From Vanessa cardui (lineage: Eukaryota > Arthropoda > Insecta > Lepidoptera > Nymphalidae): DNA of 64,000 bases. The stretch spans positions 5,270,001 through 5,334,000 of the forward strand of contig NC_061147.1 in NCBI RefSeq assembly GCF_905220365.1. The letters run 5' to 3'. Positions 37,535 through 52,100 of this stretch are shown piece after piece (position 1 is the first letter of the stretch; each line of letters starts with the position of its first letter). Under the pieces are notes generated by a model. The model saw only the letters and a program-made list of their open reading frames with translations, searched no databases and was not told where the DNA came from. The position numbers and the translations under genes are program-made.

Positions 37535-40500
37535 TCACTTGGACGGCTGGTAGGGCGGGTAGCCCTGGTGAGGCTGCGCGCCACGGCTGCCCGTCGCGTA
37601 CAGCTGCTGCTGGAAGTTGTGGAACTGCGCCGCGTAGTTGGGGTCTGCCGTGGAGGGAACTGCGAAGCCCTGCCCCTTGAACCCGGGCCCCGGGCCGCCC
37701 ATCGACGGCGGCAGCGGCTGTGCGGCGCCCATTCGTACGTTGCCGGGGCCCATGCCGCCCTTCACGCCGCGGAAGTTGGGCCCGCACATCGGGTTGGGGC
37801 CCGGCCCGCCGAACGGGTCGCCCGCCATTTTTGGCGGCGAGTTGAATCCCGCCGGGTAGTGCGGCATACGAAGCATCCCCGGCGCTCGCATCACGCCTCG
37901 CATACCGCCCTCCATATCCATTCCTCTTGCACCGGGGAAATACTGTACACCTTTACTGCTATCCATTTGCATGGGGTTCGTGACTCGTTGTAGGAAGTCG
38001 AGACTCGGGGGTCCCCTGGGACCCGTGTTGCATGGCATCTGTGGCCTCGTCGGTAAATACTGTATCGTGTTAGGCGCGCTGGCTTTTACTTGAACGTTCG
38101 CACCGTTGAAAGGGGGCATTTTTCCAGCACCACCCATTCGCGGTCCCATCATGGAGGCGTCAGGTCCCATTGGACCCATTGGCCCACCCATGGGGCCTCC
38201 ACCCATTTTCGGACTCAGATTCATATCCGGTGGAAAATCACCACCACTCATCATTCCCTCCATTGGACCGCCCATGCCTGGACCTCCCATATTATCCATA
38301 TGGCAACCTGCGAAAAATCACGGTTCAATAAGAATTCAACATAAATTTTAATGTTAGTTTATTTTAGTGTAAAAATAGTAACATACCTAAATCATTCATC
38401 ATCATGTGAGGATGTCCATGCGGATGCATAGAATGATGATGTTGCATGTGATGAGGTCCTGAACCGAACGGCCCCATTCCACTACCATTAGGCCCCATGG
38501 GTCCACCGGGTCCTGGGCCCCCACCGCCCACTGTATTTGTCAGTTGCTGCGACATCTGTGCAAGGGACGAGATTGGGTCGAAGGACGACGTGGAAGTACC
38601 CATGGGGCCATTTGGGCCTTGGTTCGGATTTATGGGAATGTTGTCTGGCCTATTCATACTACATGGACCGGGGAATGGACCCGGTAAACTCGTACTATTT
38701 GGACCACCCGATAACGTCGTCTGGAAAAATAGCAAATTATTTACGTACAACAATATACTTCATGCTTCTTTATTCAAGTAAGGTCGTAAAAACACTTATT
38801 TTGAATAAAAAGAAGTATTACTTCATACAATACCTCTGTGTTCGATGCCATTGTGTCGTCAGAGTGTGAAGGTGCGGAGACGACACTGCAGCTGCTTTTC
38901 GCGGTGGAAGAGGGCGCGTAGGGGCCCTGGCTGAGCGAGGGGCCTTCGCGGCCCTCTCGACCCTCTCGCTGAGGCGTTTTTGACGCGCTATCTTGACTCG
39001 ATCTGTTCGATGATGGACTTGGCCGGGATTTTTCGTCTGTGTTTTATAAATTAAAAAATATAATCGTATAACTTCCATTAAAAAATTCCCATACATTGCT
39101 AAGTAAAATAAATTGTAAAGCTACCTCCGTTTCAGAACATAAATCTCATCGAGAAATTGATATAAAACTCAGAAGTTAATAATAAGGTCAGATACATTAT
39201 TAATAATTATAAATTAAATATTATCTATATAGACATGATATCCTCAAAGTACCATTTAGACGCTTTGGTTTTTTCTTTGGATTTAAATAGCGTAGATTTT
39301 ATTTAAGAAACGCATAGTGAGTACATCTAATATTAAATAAACAGCATGGGCCACTTTCTTATCCAAAATGTAAGGTGGGATAGTATCGTACCCTGGCCAC
39401 ACTTGGTGTTGGAGGCCGAGGAAGTGGGCGTCTGCGGGTTGTTGAAGCCGGGGCTCTGCTCCATGGAGAAGCGCCCCGCACGCTGCTCCGAAAGCGACGA
39501 GTGCGGCTCCGGCGTGCCCGGCATCATGCTGGGTCAATTGGGACATATATTATAATGTATTAATATATAAGTATAATCGAATTTGTATATTTTTTTATGG
39601 AATAGGTTGGACGAGCATATGGGCCACCTGATGGTAAGTGGTCACCATCACCCATAGACAATGACGCTGTAAGAAATATCAACTATTCTTTATAACGTCA
39701 ATGTGCCACCGACCTTGGGAACTAAGATGTTATATCCCTTGTGCCTGTAGTTACACTGGCTCATTCACCCTTCAGACCGGAACACAACGATACTGAGTAC
39801 TGTTATTTGGCGGTAGAATATCTGATGAGTGGGTGGTACCTACCCAGACGGGCTAGCACAAAGCCCTACCTCCAAGTATTCATTTTTCTCTTCATCTCAC
39901 GCACACTAATGCACGCTAATAATAACTAAACGTGGTCGGGCACGTCTTTATGATTGAATCGACCTAAACGAATATACCAATATTATATTAACGTATCCAG
40001 CAAACATTAGCGTAGTGTATCCATAAACACGGACGGGCCAACATTGTTGGTGATCGTTACTTGTCTCAATCATAATATTACATGAATGTGTTACGTTCAC
40101 CAATAACATAAAAATAAACATGAGACAACATCACATACATTACTCTGATCCCAATGTAAGTAGCTGAAGCACCTGTGTTATGGAAATCAGAAGTAACGAC
40201 GGTACCACAAACACCCAGACCCAAGACAACATAGAAAACTAATGATAATCTATATCGACTCGGCCGGGAATCGAACCCGGGATCTCGGAGTGGCGTACCC
40301 TTGAAAACCGGTGTACACACCACTCGACCACGGAGGTCGTCAAAAAAATATATAAGTAAAATCGAATTTGTATTCATTTTTCTCTTCATCTCACGCACAC
40401 TAATGCACGCTGATAATAACGTGGTGGGGTATAGTACAACACAACTTAGATGTCGCATCGGCAAAATTCGTAAAACCGATCACATCCGAATTGAGTACGC

Positions 40501-43019
40501 TATCCCAAATTATCAATATTTATTTCTCATGCGAATATGATCTTTGCACAAACGTAATAACTTGTAATATCATATAACCTAATATATTCGTCAATTTGAC
40601 GCGTCGATTTACATGCACTTGCTTTCTCTGACGCGTGAATCTATAGCGACGAATAGCGTCGAACGGCGCGATAGGGAGCTATTTCTATTGGTTGTATAAA
40701 GCGGCAGTAATCGGTTTTATTTTCATTCCATTGCATTTTCCGATGCTACATCTAATTTGTGTCGTACTATACGTCTTTATGATTGAATAGACCTAAACGA
40801 ATATACCAATATTATATGAACGTATCCAGCAAACGCTAGCGTGGTGTATCCATAAACAACATTGTTGGTGATTGTTACTTGTGTCAATCATAATATTACA
40901 TGAATGTGTTACGTTCACCAATAACATAAAAATAAATATGAGACAACATCACATACATTACTTTGATCCCAATGTAAGTGGCTAAAGCACCTGTGTTATG
41001 GAAATCAGAAGTAACGACCTTACCACCAACACCCTGACCCAAGACAACATAGAAAACTAATGATAATCCACATTGACTCGGCCGGGAATCGAACCCGGGA
41101 CCTCGGAGTGGCGTACCCATTAAAACCGGTGTACACACCACTCGACCACGGAGGTCGTCGTACATGAATATTAAGAAATCTCATTAATTCGAGATTATAA
41201 GTATCTCCAAGATTTAAGTTACCTTTGTAGACTGTCTTTTAGCTGTCTGCCAGAAGCTATGAATACTAGTACTTTGATTGTACTATGTTTCTTGCTGTAT
41301 ACGCTCTAAGCTAATATAAGATCGTTACAATCTCAAACTTAATCTTTCTTAGTCTATAATAGCTTTAATTGTTTAAACATATTTACCCAGCAGGTGATTT
41401 TTGATTCGAATTCGATTGTGGTGTTTGTCCGCCATTGTTCGACGGCGGTCCGTTGTCCTTCAACGAGGTGTTAGGCTGTTTCTGTATCGTTAACTCTTGA
41501 CCTGTATCGCAAAAACAATACATTATAACAAACTAGAAAATGAATCTTCATACATAGAACATAAAGTCGTAATTCGAATGAACACAGATGAATTTATAAT
41601 CTTTATCAATAGAGGTGTACATACAGAAAGAGAACAAATTAGCCATAGAGTATGAAAGTATGTTAGCACATTTTCACCAACCACCACCAAAATGAAACAC
41701 ACATTGCAATTTGTAAAGTTAAACAAACATGAATTACTGTAATATTGACCTTTGGAACCAAGGGCCAAGGGTCGATATTGCGTGATGGTATAAAAGATGG
41801 CCAACACGAATTTTACTTACTAATAATAATCGTACAAAATAACATTGGCCAACTTTCAATGTGTTTAAAAATTCAGCATAACACAAAAAAAGCGTCTTCA
41901 CATAGCACAAACTTTTAGCCGTGAACGAAAATAATTTAAATATTTTTCCAGCACACCTTCTTTATATTGTTTTTTTTTTTTCAATTATTTCCTTCAACGG
42001 CCTTTTAATCTAGTTACCTTCAAACTGGTTGAGATACGATATTTGTTGCGGGGATGGCACGGGCATCAAGCTCGGTTCCTTCGAGTGCGATCCGCCCTGT
42101 TGGTTCTTCTGTTGCTGCGCCGCCAAACATTGGAGGGTACGGACGAATACACCATCGTCCAATTTCTCTAATATCTCTTTATATGGCCAACGTTTGTCCA
42201 ACGTGTCGTTCGAGGCCGATTACATGTCGTGTGTCGTGTGTCCAGTATCGCGATCAGTGTTTCGATATTGTTTAACGATTTGACGTTGTTATTTCATCAC
42301 ACGTTGGGATTTCAAGCGGTCAAGCGTTTTGCGGGGAAGGGGGGAAAACAAAAAATACGCATTACAACTACAGAAACAAAAAAATTAAATCAAATGCACT
42401 TCAAACCAAACTCAATGATCAATAATAATAAAAAAAAAATGCTTCAAAGAAATATTGTGGTTGGGAAAATGTCTAACACAGATAAAATAACAACATGCAT
42501 TTCTACTTCTATGGCTTCTACTTTTTAATGTAAATGTCATTCTTGTGTGCTGTGCGTGTGGTATTATTTGAGTGTGTGTGTGTGTATATAACGAATGAAC
42601 ATATTTGGTAGACATATTGGTTCCTTTATATTTTTCACCTTGCACATAACTTTTAAAAAATTGTTGTACATCTTCTAAAAATTTTAGACCCAATTTATAA
42701 CAATTAACGATACTTTAACTTACTCTGTGAGTAAGTAGATCAATAACATGGGTTCGATTGTGTCAATAGACTCTACTTTGTTTGTATCTACATAAATAAA
42801 TAATATTTACATTCTACATAATACATAGCCAATTATTCACTGATAACATAGTCATTAAATTAATTAATGAATCATTTTATCCGTTCAACATTGCTATATT
42901 ATATGTTTTCTAACTCAAATCACACACCTTTCATTGTTTTTTTTTAATATTTCTTTGTTATATAAATGTGTGTGTGTGTGTGTGTGTGTTTGTGTGTGTG
43001 TTTGTGTGTGTGCGTGTGC

Positions 43020-43100
<81 letters not shown>

Positions 43101-46100
43101 CGTGCGTGCAGTGCGAGGCGTGGGTACCGACCTGGCGCGTCGGACTTCTGCTTGCAGTGCGCGGGGCTGCTGAGCGCTGAGCCGGCGCGGGACGCCTCCG
43201 CCGACATCGGCATCACCGCGCCCTGAGACGGAGACTGCGTGGCTGTTGGGGGGTAGATACCGATTAACAAATACATACCATATTTCCGACTTTGTTTTTT
43301 TATTTGCCATTGTTGTATCCTCCTAGCACAAGCTTTAAGCTCAATTGGAAGAGTAAATAAGAATATTAGTAATACCTTAAAAAAACTACTATTATTTTAT
43401 TATTATTATTTAAAAAAAGTATAAATATTGACGACTTCCGTGGTCGAGTGGTGTGTACACCGGTTTTCATGGGTACGCCACTCTGAGGTCCCGGGTTCGA
43501 TTCCCGGCCGAGTCGATGTAGATTACCATTAGTTTTCTATGTTGTCTTGGGTCTGGGTGTTTGTGGTACCGTCGTTACTTCTGATTTCCATAACACAAGT
43601 GCTTCAGCTACTTACATTGGGATCAGAGTAATGTATGTGATGTTGTCTCATATTTATTATTATTTATTAATCTATGATGAATGAAAAGAGTATGAAAATA
43701 TAACATAGATACATCATTATCATTTATGACCCAGCGAAACTTGTATATATAAAAGATCAATGAATTTTCAAAACTCTAACGTCAACGAGCAGCTTTTAAA
43801 GGTAAAATATCAGTTCCCTACACTCTACGCATATACCATACCATGTCCATGCCAACCGCAAGACGAGTGAAATAACCAATATTATGATATACACTTTCCT
43901 TGCATGCAATTATTTGTATTAGTAACATTTAAAGACCCGCCCGGCTTCGCACGAGTAAAATACTGATAATAAATTTACTGCAAGGATGTGCTTATTTACA
44001 TCACATTAGAAACTTCTAAACTTATCAGTTGTTTTTTTTTTTACAATATTGTCCATATATTATATACAGAAATCTTCATTTCGAATCAATCTATCTATAA
44101 AAAATAAAGATCTAAGCATACATATTATACATATTACATCTAGCGGCCCGTCCCGGCTTCGCACGGGTGGACACGAGCTATTTTTTTTTAATTTTTAGTT
44201 TTAATTTATATTTTTTTCGACATGTTTAACAGTTGTCGTTCTATTTCAACTCAATTACACAAAACCATAATAAATTATATACCGAAACCTTTCTTATAAA
44301 TCTCTCTGTATATTTGTGAAAACCACATAAAAATTCGTTCAGTGGTTTTGGAGTTTACCGCGGACGTACAGACATACAGTCCGCGGCCGAGTTCTTTTTT
44401 TTTTTAATATGTAGTGATGATATATCCTTACATGCAAAGCATCACAATTTAATTACACCACATTTACACATATAATAAAATTGGAGTATCTGTTTGTAAT
44501 ATTAAAATAGCGCTTTTTTACCCAACGCATATGTATACACGGCACATATATCAAAATAACATTTTATACAATTTTTGTTCGTCTGCTTGTCTGTATGTTT
44601 GTTCCGGCTAATCTCTGGAACGGCTGGACCGATTTTGATTGAACTTTCACTGGCAGATAACTGATATAATAAGAAGTAACTTAATCAACAATAATATGTT
44701 TTTTATTAAATTCAAACGCGTACAAGGTTGAGTACACAGCTAGTAAACAATATAATTAAAGAAATAAAAGCGTAAATAAATCGTGATAGCATACCGATAG
44801 GCACGGAGGCTGAACGATGCAAGGGAGAGGCGCCGTAGGGCGGGGGCGGCAGGCAGCCTCCGCGCTCCGAACACGGAGATTTCACTTGAGTACCTGTTCG
44901 TAGCACAGACCATAACTTAACATTCGAAACATATCTTTGGAAATAACTAGCTTTCTATGCTTAAAAAAAAAATAAAAATACTGAATCTGTACATATCCAA
45001 TCAGATCATCATCATACCATCGATTTAACATAGTTAATAAATAAGTCTCATTGATGAAACCAATTGGAAATAACTAGCTTTCTATGCTTAAAAAAAAAAA
45101 ATACTGAATCTGTACATAGCAAATCAGATCATCGTCATACCATCGATTTAACATAGTTAATAAATATGTCTCATTGATGAAACCAAAGAATCATTTAAAT
45201 AAAACTAGTTATAACGGATTTGAATCGCGTTTATTAATTATTTTTGACATCCCGACGTTTCGAGCACTTTACAGCGTTCGTGGTTTACGGTAGACCACGA
45301 ACGCTGTAAACGAACGAAATATAAAGTTTATTTAAATGTGTAATAATCGCGAAAATCAAAGAAAATCTGTTAATGACTTCTTATAGACATAGTTGGTCAT
45401 GTATGACATAGTTGGTCCACCCAAACAGGTGACAATTGGCATTTTCATATGGGAATAAATCTTAAATAACCAAAGCGCCACCAACCAAGGACGTTAGATG
45501 TTATATCTTTAGTACCAAATAATTATAAAACATATGATAAGTGGGTGGTATCATCAGCTTGCAAACACCCCTAACACCAGCCGTTAATATTAGTTTGGTG
45601 GATCCAAACAATAACCTTGGCAATGTGATAAGAATAAAAATGGGCGTCATTGTAGCATATATATCAATGTAATTCTATTTGCCAGTGCATTGGCAATGAA
45701 AGGCAATTGTAAAATGGCGAATCCTCACCGAGCTCGTTGTCCATGTTCTTGTTGTCGTCAAAGAACTGATGGTGCAGCTTCTGCCAGTCGATGTCTCCGG
45801 GCGGGGACTTGGGGCTGCGCGCCGCCTTGTGCCCCGCGCCCAGCCCCCCCATTCCCGAGCCCAGCCCCGGACCCAGCCCGCCAGGGTCGCCTGGACCCAT
45901 CTGCACAATTCATTTCACCATTTTAATTTATAAGCAAAAAACAACAACAACAACAGCCTGTAAATTCCCACTGCTGGGCTAAAGGCCTCCTCTCCCTTTG
46001 AGAAGAAAGTTTGGAACATATTCCACCACACTGTTCCAATGCGGATTGGTGGAAGATTTTAATTTATAAGCACAATTTTTTATTTTGGTATAGGTTGGCG

Positions 46101-49100
46101 GACGAGCATATGGGCTACCTGATGGTAAGTGGTCACCTTCAATCAGCCATAGACAATGACGTTATAAGAAATATTAACTATTCCTTACATCGTCAATGTG
46201 CCACCAACCTTGGGAACTAAGATGTTACGTCCCTTGTGCCTGTAGTTACACTGGCTCACACACCCTTCAAACCGGAACACAATAATACTGAGTACTGTTA
46301 CTGTTACTACTGTTACTGTGTGGCGGTAGAATAACTGATGAGTGGGTGGTACCTACCCAGACGGGCTCGCACAAAGCCCTACCACCAAATATAACATACA
46401 CAGTTATCTTTCGAAATCACCTACCGCGTATAACGATTTGATACTTTTTTAGTATTTTATTACTTCATAACCTAGTTTTGTGTGAAACATCAATTCTTGC
46501 AGCTAAATTAGATATTATGTTTTAAGAAACTCTATACAAAATTTGAAAAGCAATCTCATCTTTGATAACAATTCGTTTCATGACATGAAATGTTATTCAG
46601 TAATTAGAATTCTTTTACTTACATTTCTGCCGCGTCCATATTCGTCACACATGGGTCCGTTGACGGACATGTGGTGGTCAGGACCGCAGTCTCCGTGGGG
46701 GACCATACCGCCCATCATACCACCTTCCATCATTATACCACCTATAAGTAGAAAAAGAGACATTATACGGAATGTTTTACTACAAAAAATTGTAATATTA
46801 AACAATTTAAATAACAATTTACCATTCATAGTATTCAGATTTGGCCCAGGCATCATCCTTGGGCCCATGTGTGGTCCACCCATCATACAAGGTTTAGGCC
46901 CGCCCATACCACCCATAGGGTTTGGCATACGCTAAAATAAAATAATATATTTATACACTTGTTTTTATTTCAGCTTGCAGTTTAAAATTAAAATCGAAAA
47001 TACTTACGCCCATAGGCCCACCGCATCCTCTACCCATATGCATATCTGTACACATCCCAGATTTCATATCTGGTCCACCACACGCACCTCTGATGCCCTT
47101 CATTCCACATGGCCCCATAGGCCCCATGGGTCCATTGGGTCCCATTGGTCCATTAGGCCCCATTCCACCCATCATTGGACCGTTAGGACCCATCATTCCA
47201 TTAGGTCCCATAGATCCATGACCACCCATTCCCATTCCAGGGCCACCCATATTACCCATAGGACCTCCCATAGGTCCATTGGGACCCATCGGACCACCTG
47301 GGCCCATAGGACCTGGTCCCATGGGACCGTTCGGGCCCATAGGTCCAGACATCGTACAATTAGGTCCGCTACTCATACTACTCTGCATTGATACCATGGG
47401 TCCATTCGGTCCGGATCCCATTGGTCCATGGGCTGACATTGGAGGGAAAGACATGTTCATGTTAGCACTTGAGTTGGGTGGATTGATGTCCGAGGGTGGT
47501 TGTGAGCCGTCGTTAGGTTGGTTGGGATTGCTTCCACTCTCCGGGAACAGGATTTGTTGCATCTTGCGTATGGTAGCCAGTTGTTCCTCACGGTGAGCAC
47601 GCTGCTGCGGCGTCAGATTCTCGTCAGGTATCTTAACGCCTGCGGACGAAACTAGAGCTGAACATGGAAAAACATTCTTTAACACCATCATTGACTGCGT
47701 TACTTGGTAGGGCTTTGTGCGAGCCCGTCTGGGTAGGTACCACCCACTCATCAGTTATTCTACCGCCAAATAACAGTAGTCAGTATTGTTGTGTTCCGGT
47801 TTGAAGGGTGAGTGAGCCAGTGTAACTACAGGCACAAGGGACATAACATCTTAGTTCCCAAGGTTAGTGGCGCAGTGACGATGTAAGGAATAGTTAATAT
47901 TTCTCACAGCGTCATTGTCTATGGGTGATGGTGACCACTTACCATCAGGTGGCCCATATGCTCGTCCGCCAACCTATACCATAAAAAAAAACGAGTTTTT
48001 TGACTACCGAAATATCCAATTTCACAATACCTAACTACACCATATTAAATTTTTAACAGTACCTTTTTTTTTAATTAAGATCTTGCAAAGATTTTCATTT
48101 TTTATTGTATTAAAATAATATGGTTTTATTTACATAGCACATACTGATATTCACCTTTTGGACCTGACTGGCAAGAAAGATTATTATCTCCAGAGTTATT
48201 ATCACCGCCCGCTTCAGAGCAGGCCGGCATTTGTGAAGGACCGTTAGACATGCCATTCGACATTACGGAGGGGTTTTTCTGCAATAAAAGAGGACAGTCA
48301 AGTTTAAATTCAACTACATATTCAGTTTATTATAATTGAATCAAATAGAAAATGTTAGTGGCTTCCATAAAGTTATCTCATAAGATTTTAAAATAAATAA
48401 TTATTATTTCATTATAATCATTACACAAATAAAATAATAGTAGCAAAAAATGTCGGAGATAAATACTCACGGTGTCCCAGGGCATTTCACCATCAGCACC
48501 GAGGCCGTCCATGACACCACAGGACGGGGTGCCCCCTGGAAACCCATCCATCGGACCCATGCCCGGACCCATCTGTCCCATTTGTCCAGGCCCTCCTTTC
48601 ATCATCATCATTTGATTTCCGGGACCACCCATACGATTCGGGCCCATCATGTTGGGTCCCATGTGCCCCATTCCACCGTGACCCATGGGACCCATGTTCG
48701 GTCCCATGGGGCCACCCATCATGTGGCCCATTTGATTTGGTCCACCCATCATATTTGGCCCTCCGCGCATGCCGCCTCGATTTTTAGCCATAGCAAGATT
48801 ATTGAGCCACTGTGCGGGATTTTGTTTATTAAACTGGCCCATTTTCAGAGGATGTTTCTATGATGGAAATAGTAATAAAAACAATTAAAAACAAATCAAT
48901 TTTATTAACAATACACACACTCATACACACATATAAATAATTAATTTACAAACTTATTATTACATAACCTACCTCAAGATACTTCTTAGTGCCAGGCTGA
49001 GCACAGTGGTAGGCGATGATGGAATGGTGCTGTCCTGAAATGACAGCCTCAGCGCCTTTGTTTGCGAGTAGCGTTGAGAAAACGAAGATTTGACTCTGCT

Positions 49101-52100
49101 GCTGGGTGGATACGAAAAGAACCATTTGAATCGTACTTTTTTAATTTTAATAATAACACTATTAAACGACCATGAATTTTATGCGTCACACATAAATTAG
49201 TTAGAAATTAAATTATTCAAATTAAACTGAACTGCCGTCATGGTATTACAGTAATATATAACAGGCTAGTAGATAAAGCAATACATAATTAAAAAAACAA
49301 AAAAACAGTTTATAATTTAGATTGCTACTACATAATTATTACAGACATTAAAACAAATAATATTTATTTTTTAAATCATATTTTATAATATATTAAAAAA
49401 TGTGTTTCAAAAACAAAAAATAGTTTTTTATATATTTTTTACATATTTTATTAAGATTAGTTATGAACAAATATATATACATATATAACCTCCTTAATGC
49501 TGTGTAGCCGGTCCATCACAATCACAGGCAACTATGTAAATACATGAATTCAACAGAGATTTCGATGAGAGAAATCGTAAGGACTATGCGTTGCCTACGC
49601 AATTACGTGTCATTGGATTTACAAAACAAAACAATTGAAACATGTGTTTATTGCCTCACATCGGCCATACGACGTGCATCTCATCCTATACAGCCAAAAT
49701 ATAATCCAAATATCTTTTAAATAAAAATATTGTCCATTTCTTTCGTACTAACATGTATTTAATGAAGCTTAGTTGGTGAAATTGGAAGAGATAAATAACC
49801 ATATGTGAAGCTCGGTGTAAAAAAAAAAAAACATTTTTACTTTTATAAAATATTTAAAATGGCCTCCCATATTACTATTTATTTATATATAATTTATTTA
49901 TTTACAAGAAAATAAAATAAGCATCATGCACATTTACATTTTCATTGTATAATATTTTAACCCCTCCTTACTTTACCAATGCGCAATTAACCTTGAGAAT
50001 TAAGATGTCCATTGCGCTTTTTACACTGGTTCATTTACCCTTGAACCGGAATACAACAATAAGTAGTGAAACTCTTTGGTAGAACACATGATGAGTGGGT
50101 GGTACCTACCTAATTAAGGTTTACCCGAGATCCTACCAACCAACTTTATGGGTAAACCATCTTTTTAAGTATATCTCGAATGTAAATTATATATATTTTC
50201 TTAATGTTACCTCCATGCTCCCAGACTGTTTGCTGATGACATTGGAAGGCAACGACTGCGCCTCGCTCGACATCGGTCCCATGGACACTCCAGGCCCCAT
50301 AGGGCCTGTATTGCCCATACGACATGAGCCCATGTTCTCTGGGCCATTTGGATTGCGGCAATTTTGATTGCCATCCTAATAACAAAAACAAAGTTAAAAT
50401 TAAAACATTGATTATGGTATAAAGTAAATCTAGAAGATCAGATATTGTATATTGAGTCTTCGTTGCAATATTTTAATAAGTTTGCTTTATATACCTGCAA
50501 ATTTCCAGCCGATCCTCGGAGACCAGTTTGTGGATCGATAATGTCATTTGAATCGGATGAGAGTCGTTCTGACTTCAGTGATCCAGGGCCACCAAGTTCA
50601 CATTGTGGGGATTTCGTGGGGTCACCTTAAAAATAATAATAAAAAAATAAAAAAACTAATCGAAACATAGAAATCAAATTATATATAATGGCTGATTTTA
50701 CATTAACACACAAAATGTCTGTCTGTCATTTTGTGTGTGAATGTAAAATCTTATTTTTTGGATTTTCACTATTGTATCCTAATATTTTTCAATATGGTGA
50801 ATATTGAAGTTACAGTCTTACTCTATTAAGATGTTTAATACAGTCATTTTATATCCCATGACTTCTGACTCTGACTGACTCTTTCTGGTCTAATAGCTAG
50901 CTTAAAAGGTCTTGGGTTCAAATCACAGATACACAACTTAATGAAATGGAAGTAAACATAGCGCGTTTACACTCTCGCATGTACGTAAAGGCGAACAACT
51001 GCGCCTGCACCCTTTCAGCTCGTTTCAAGTTTGCTGTTCCATTGGATTACGAGAGTGGACCATCACCATTACAGTATTATTGAATCAGTATATTTATAAT
51101 ATATTTTTAAACATACTGATATTTTATTGCCTATATAAAAAAAATAACCTAGTTGGCATTGATACAAACTGAATCATGTCGTACTTTAATGTTCTAGTAC
51201 ATATTTAAATGAATTAAGTAAACGAAAAGCAATTATAAAAGTAGTTAGCTCCTTCTTTGGTCAAAGGTTAGCATCTATTATAAAATACGATAAATAAGTT
51301 CTTAAGGCTAAGGCAATAAGGATAAGACATAAATGCATTGTGCCAATACTAATGCATTTTAGTTTATATTATATCAATGACGATTATCACTCACTCGATT
51401 GGGGTTTACCTGTTATCTGTGATTATCTAATAGATAATTAAAATCACACATATCTACTGAAAATAATTATATAAAATAAGTAAAATGAGAGTTATTTTGG
51501 ACATTGGAGAAATACCATTATTAACAGTATTAAAAAAAACTTGTCAAAGATCCGTCTTAAAATGGGGGGGGTAGTATGTTAATACATAATATATATTTAT
51601 ATAATTTAGGCAGCATTAAATGTTAATCATAAAATAAATCCTCCTAATATTTTTGGGCATGAGGTTTTTTTCGTCCGATTAATTGTACTCAAATAATGTA
51701 AGTGATAATCCAATAGATCTAAAATATATTAGGACTATTTCCGATTTTTTTATAGTCATTGTGAATCTCGATAAAAGTAAAATGAAAAAATATAACGATA
51801 TTATTCGGACCCATTAGTGATGTCAGATTTAATATTATTAATGTAACCGTTGCTTTTGTGATAGTAATAACTGCAAATCAAATGTACTTGAAGCGTTCGT
51901 GACCTTCGAAGCCTACAACACCCTAATCCGTAAAACATCGCTTAGCAATCATCGTATTTATCGTATACAGCCCCTTTTCTCCTAATCATAGTATAAGACT
52001 TGACGTCACAACTAAGAATCTTTGATTTACTCCAATATTAAAGTATTTTACGCTTATTTAACACAAATACGCAAATAGATGCACGTAGTTTTGTGCCAAA

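Larger units (their letters stand above)
39563..41160. repeat. Tandem duplication of about 0.5 kb in a legless intron
   Basis: Unit 1 is 39563-40345 and unit 2 is 40346-41160. Both hold ATATATAAGTA(T/A)AATCGAATTTG, TCTCTTCATCTCACGCACAC, CGTCTTTATGATTGAAT and a minus-sense SINE C. Unit 1 alone has Repeat A (39589-39875). Unit 2 alone has the TA MITE (40432-40769). Confidence 0.92.

Noticed and set aside
37568..37993. 141-residue plus-strand frame in GC-rich DNA
   Set aside because: Antisense shadow of the last legless exon.
39565..41160. LTR retrotransposon (two similar units as LTRs)
   Set aside because: Units are adjacent with no internal domain, and each contains a SINE; a tandem duplication explains it.
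42934..43310. Several frames of alternating Cys-Val or His-Thr
   Set aside because: Direct translations of the TG microsatellite.
43428..43510. tRNA gene
   Set aside because: A and B boxes are present but there is no proper acceptor pairing or anticodon arm, and the same head recurs with the SINE C body; likewise the head at 21603.
46975..47596. Plus-strand frames with collagen-like GPIGPPGPIGP text
   Set aside because: They are the antisense of the legless Met-Gly-Pro repeats; the minus-strand frame has conserved HD2 and consistent splice phases.
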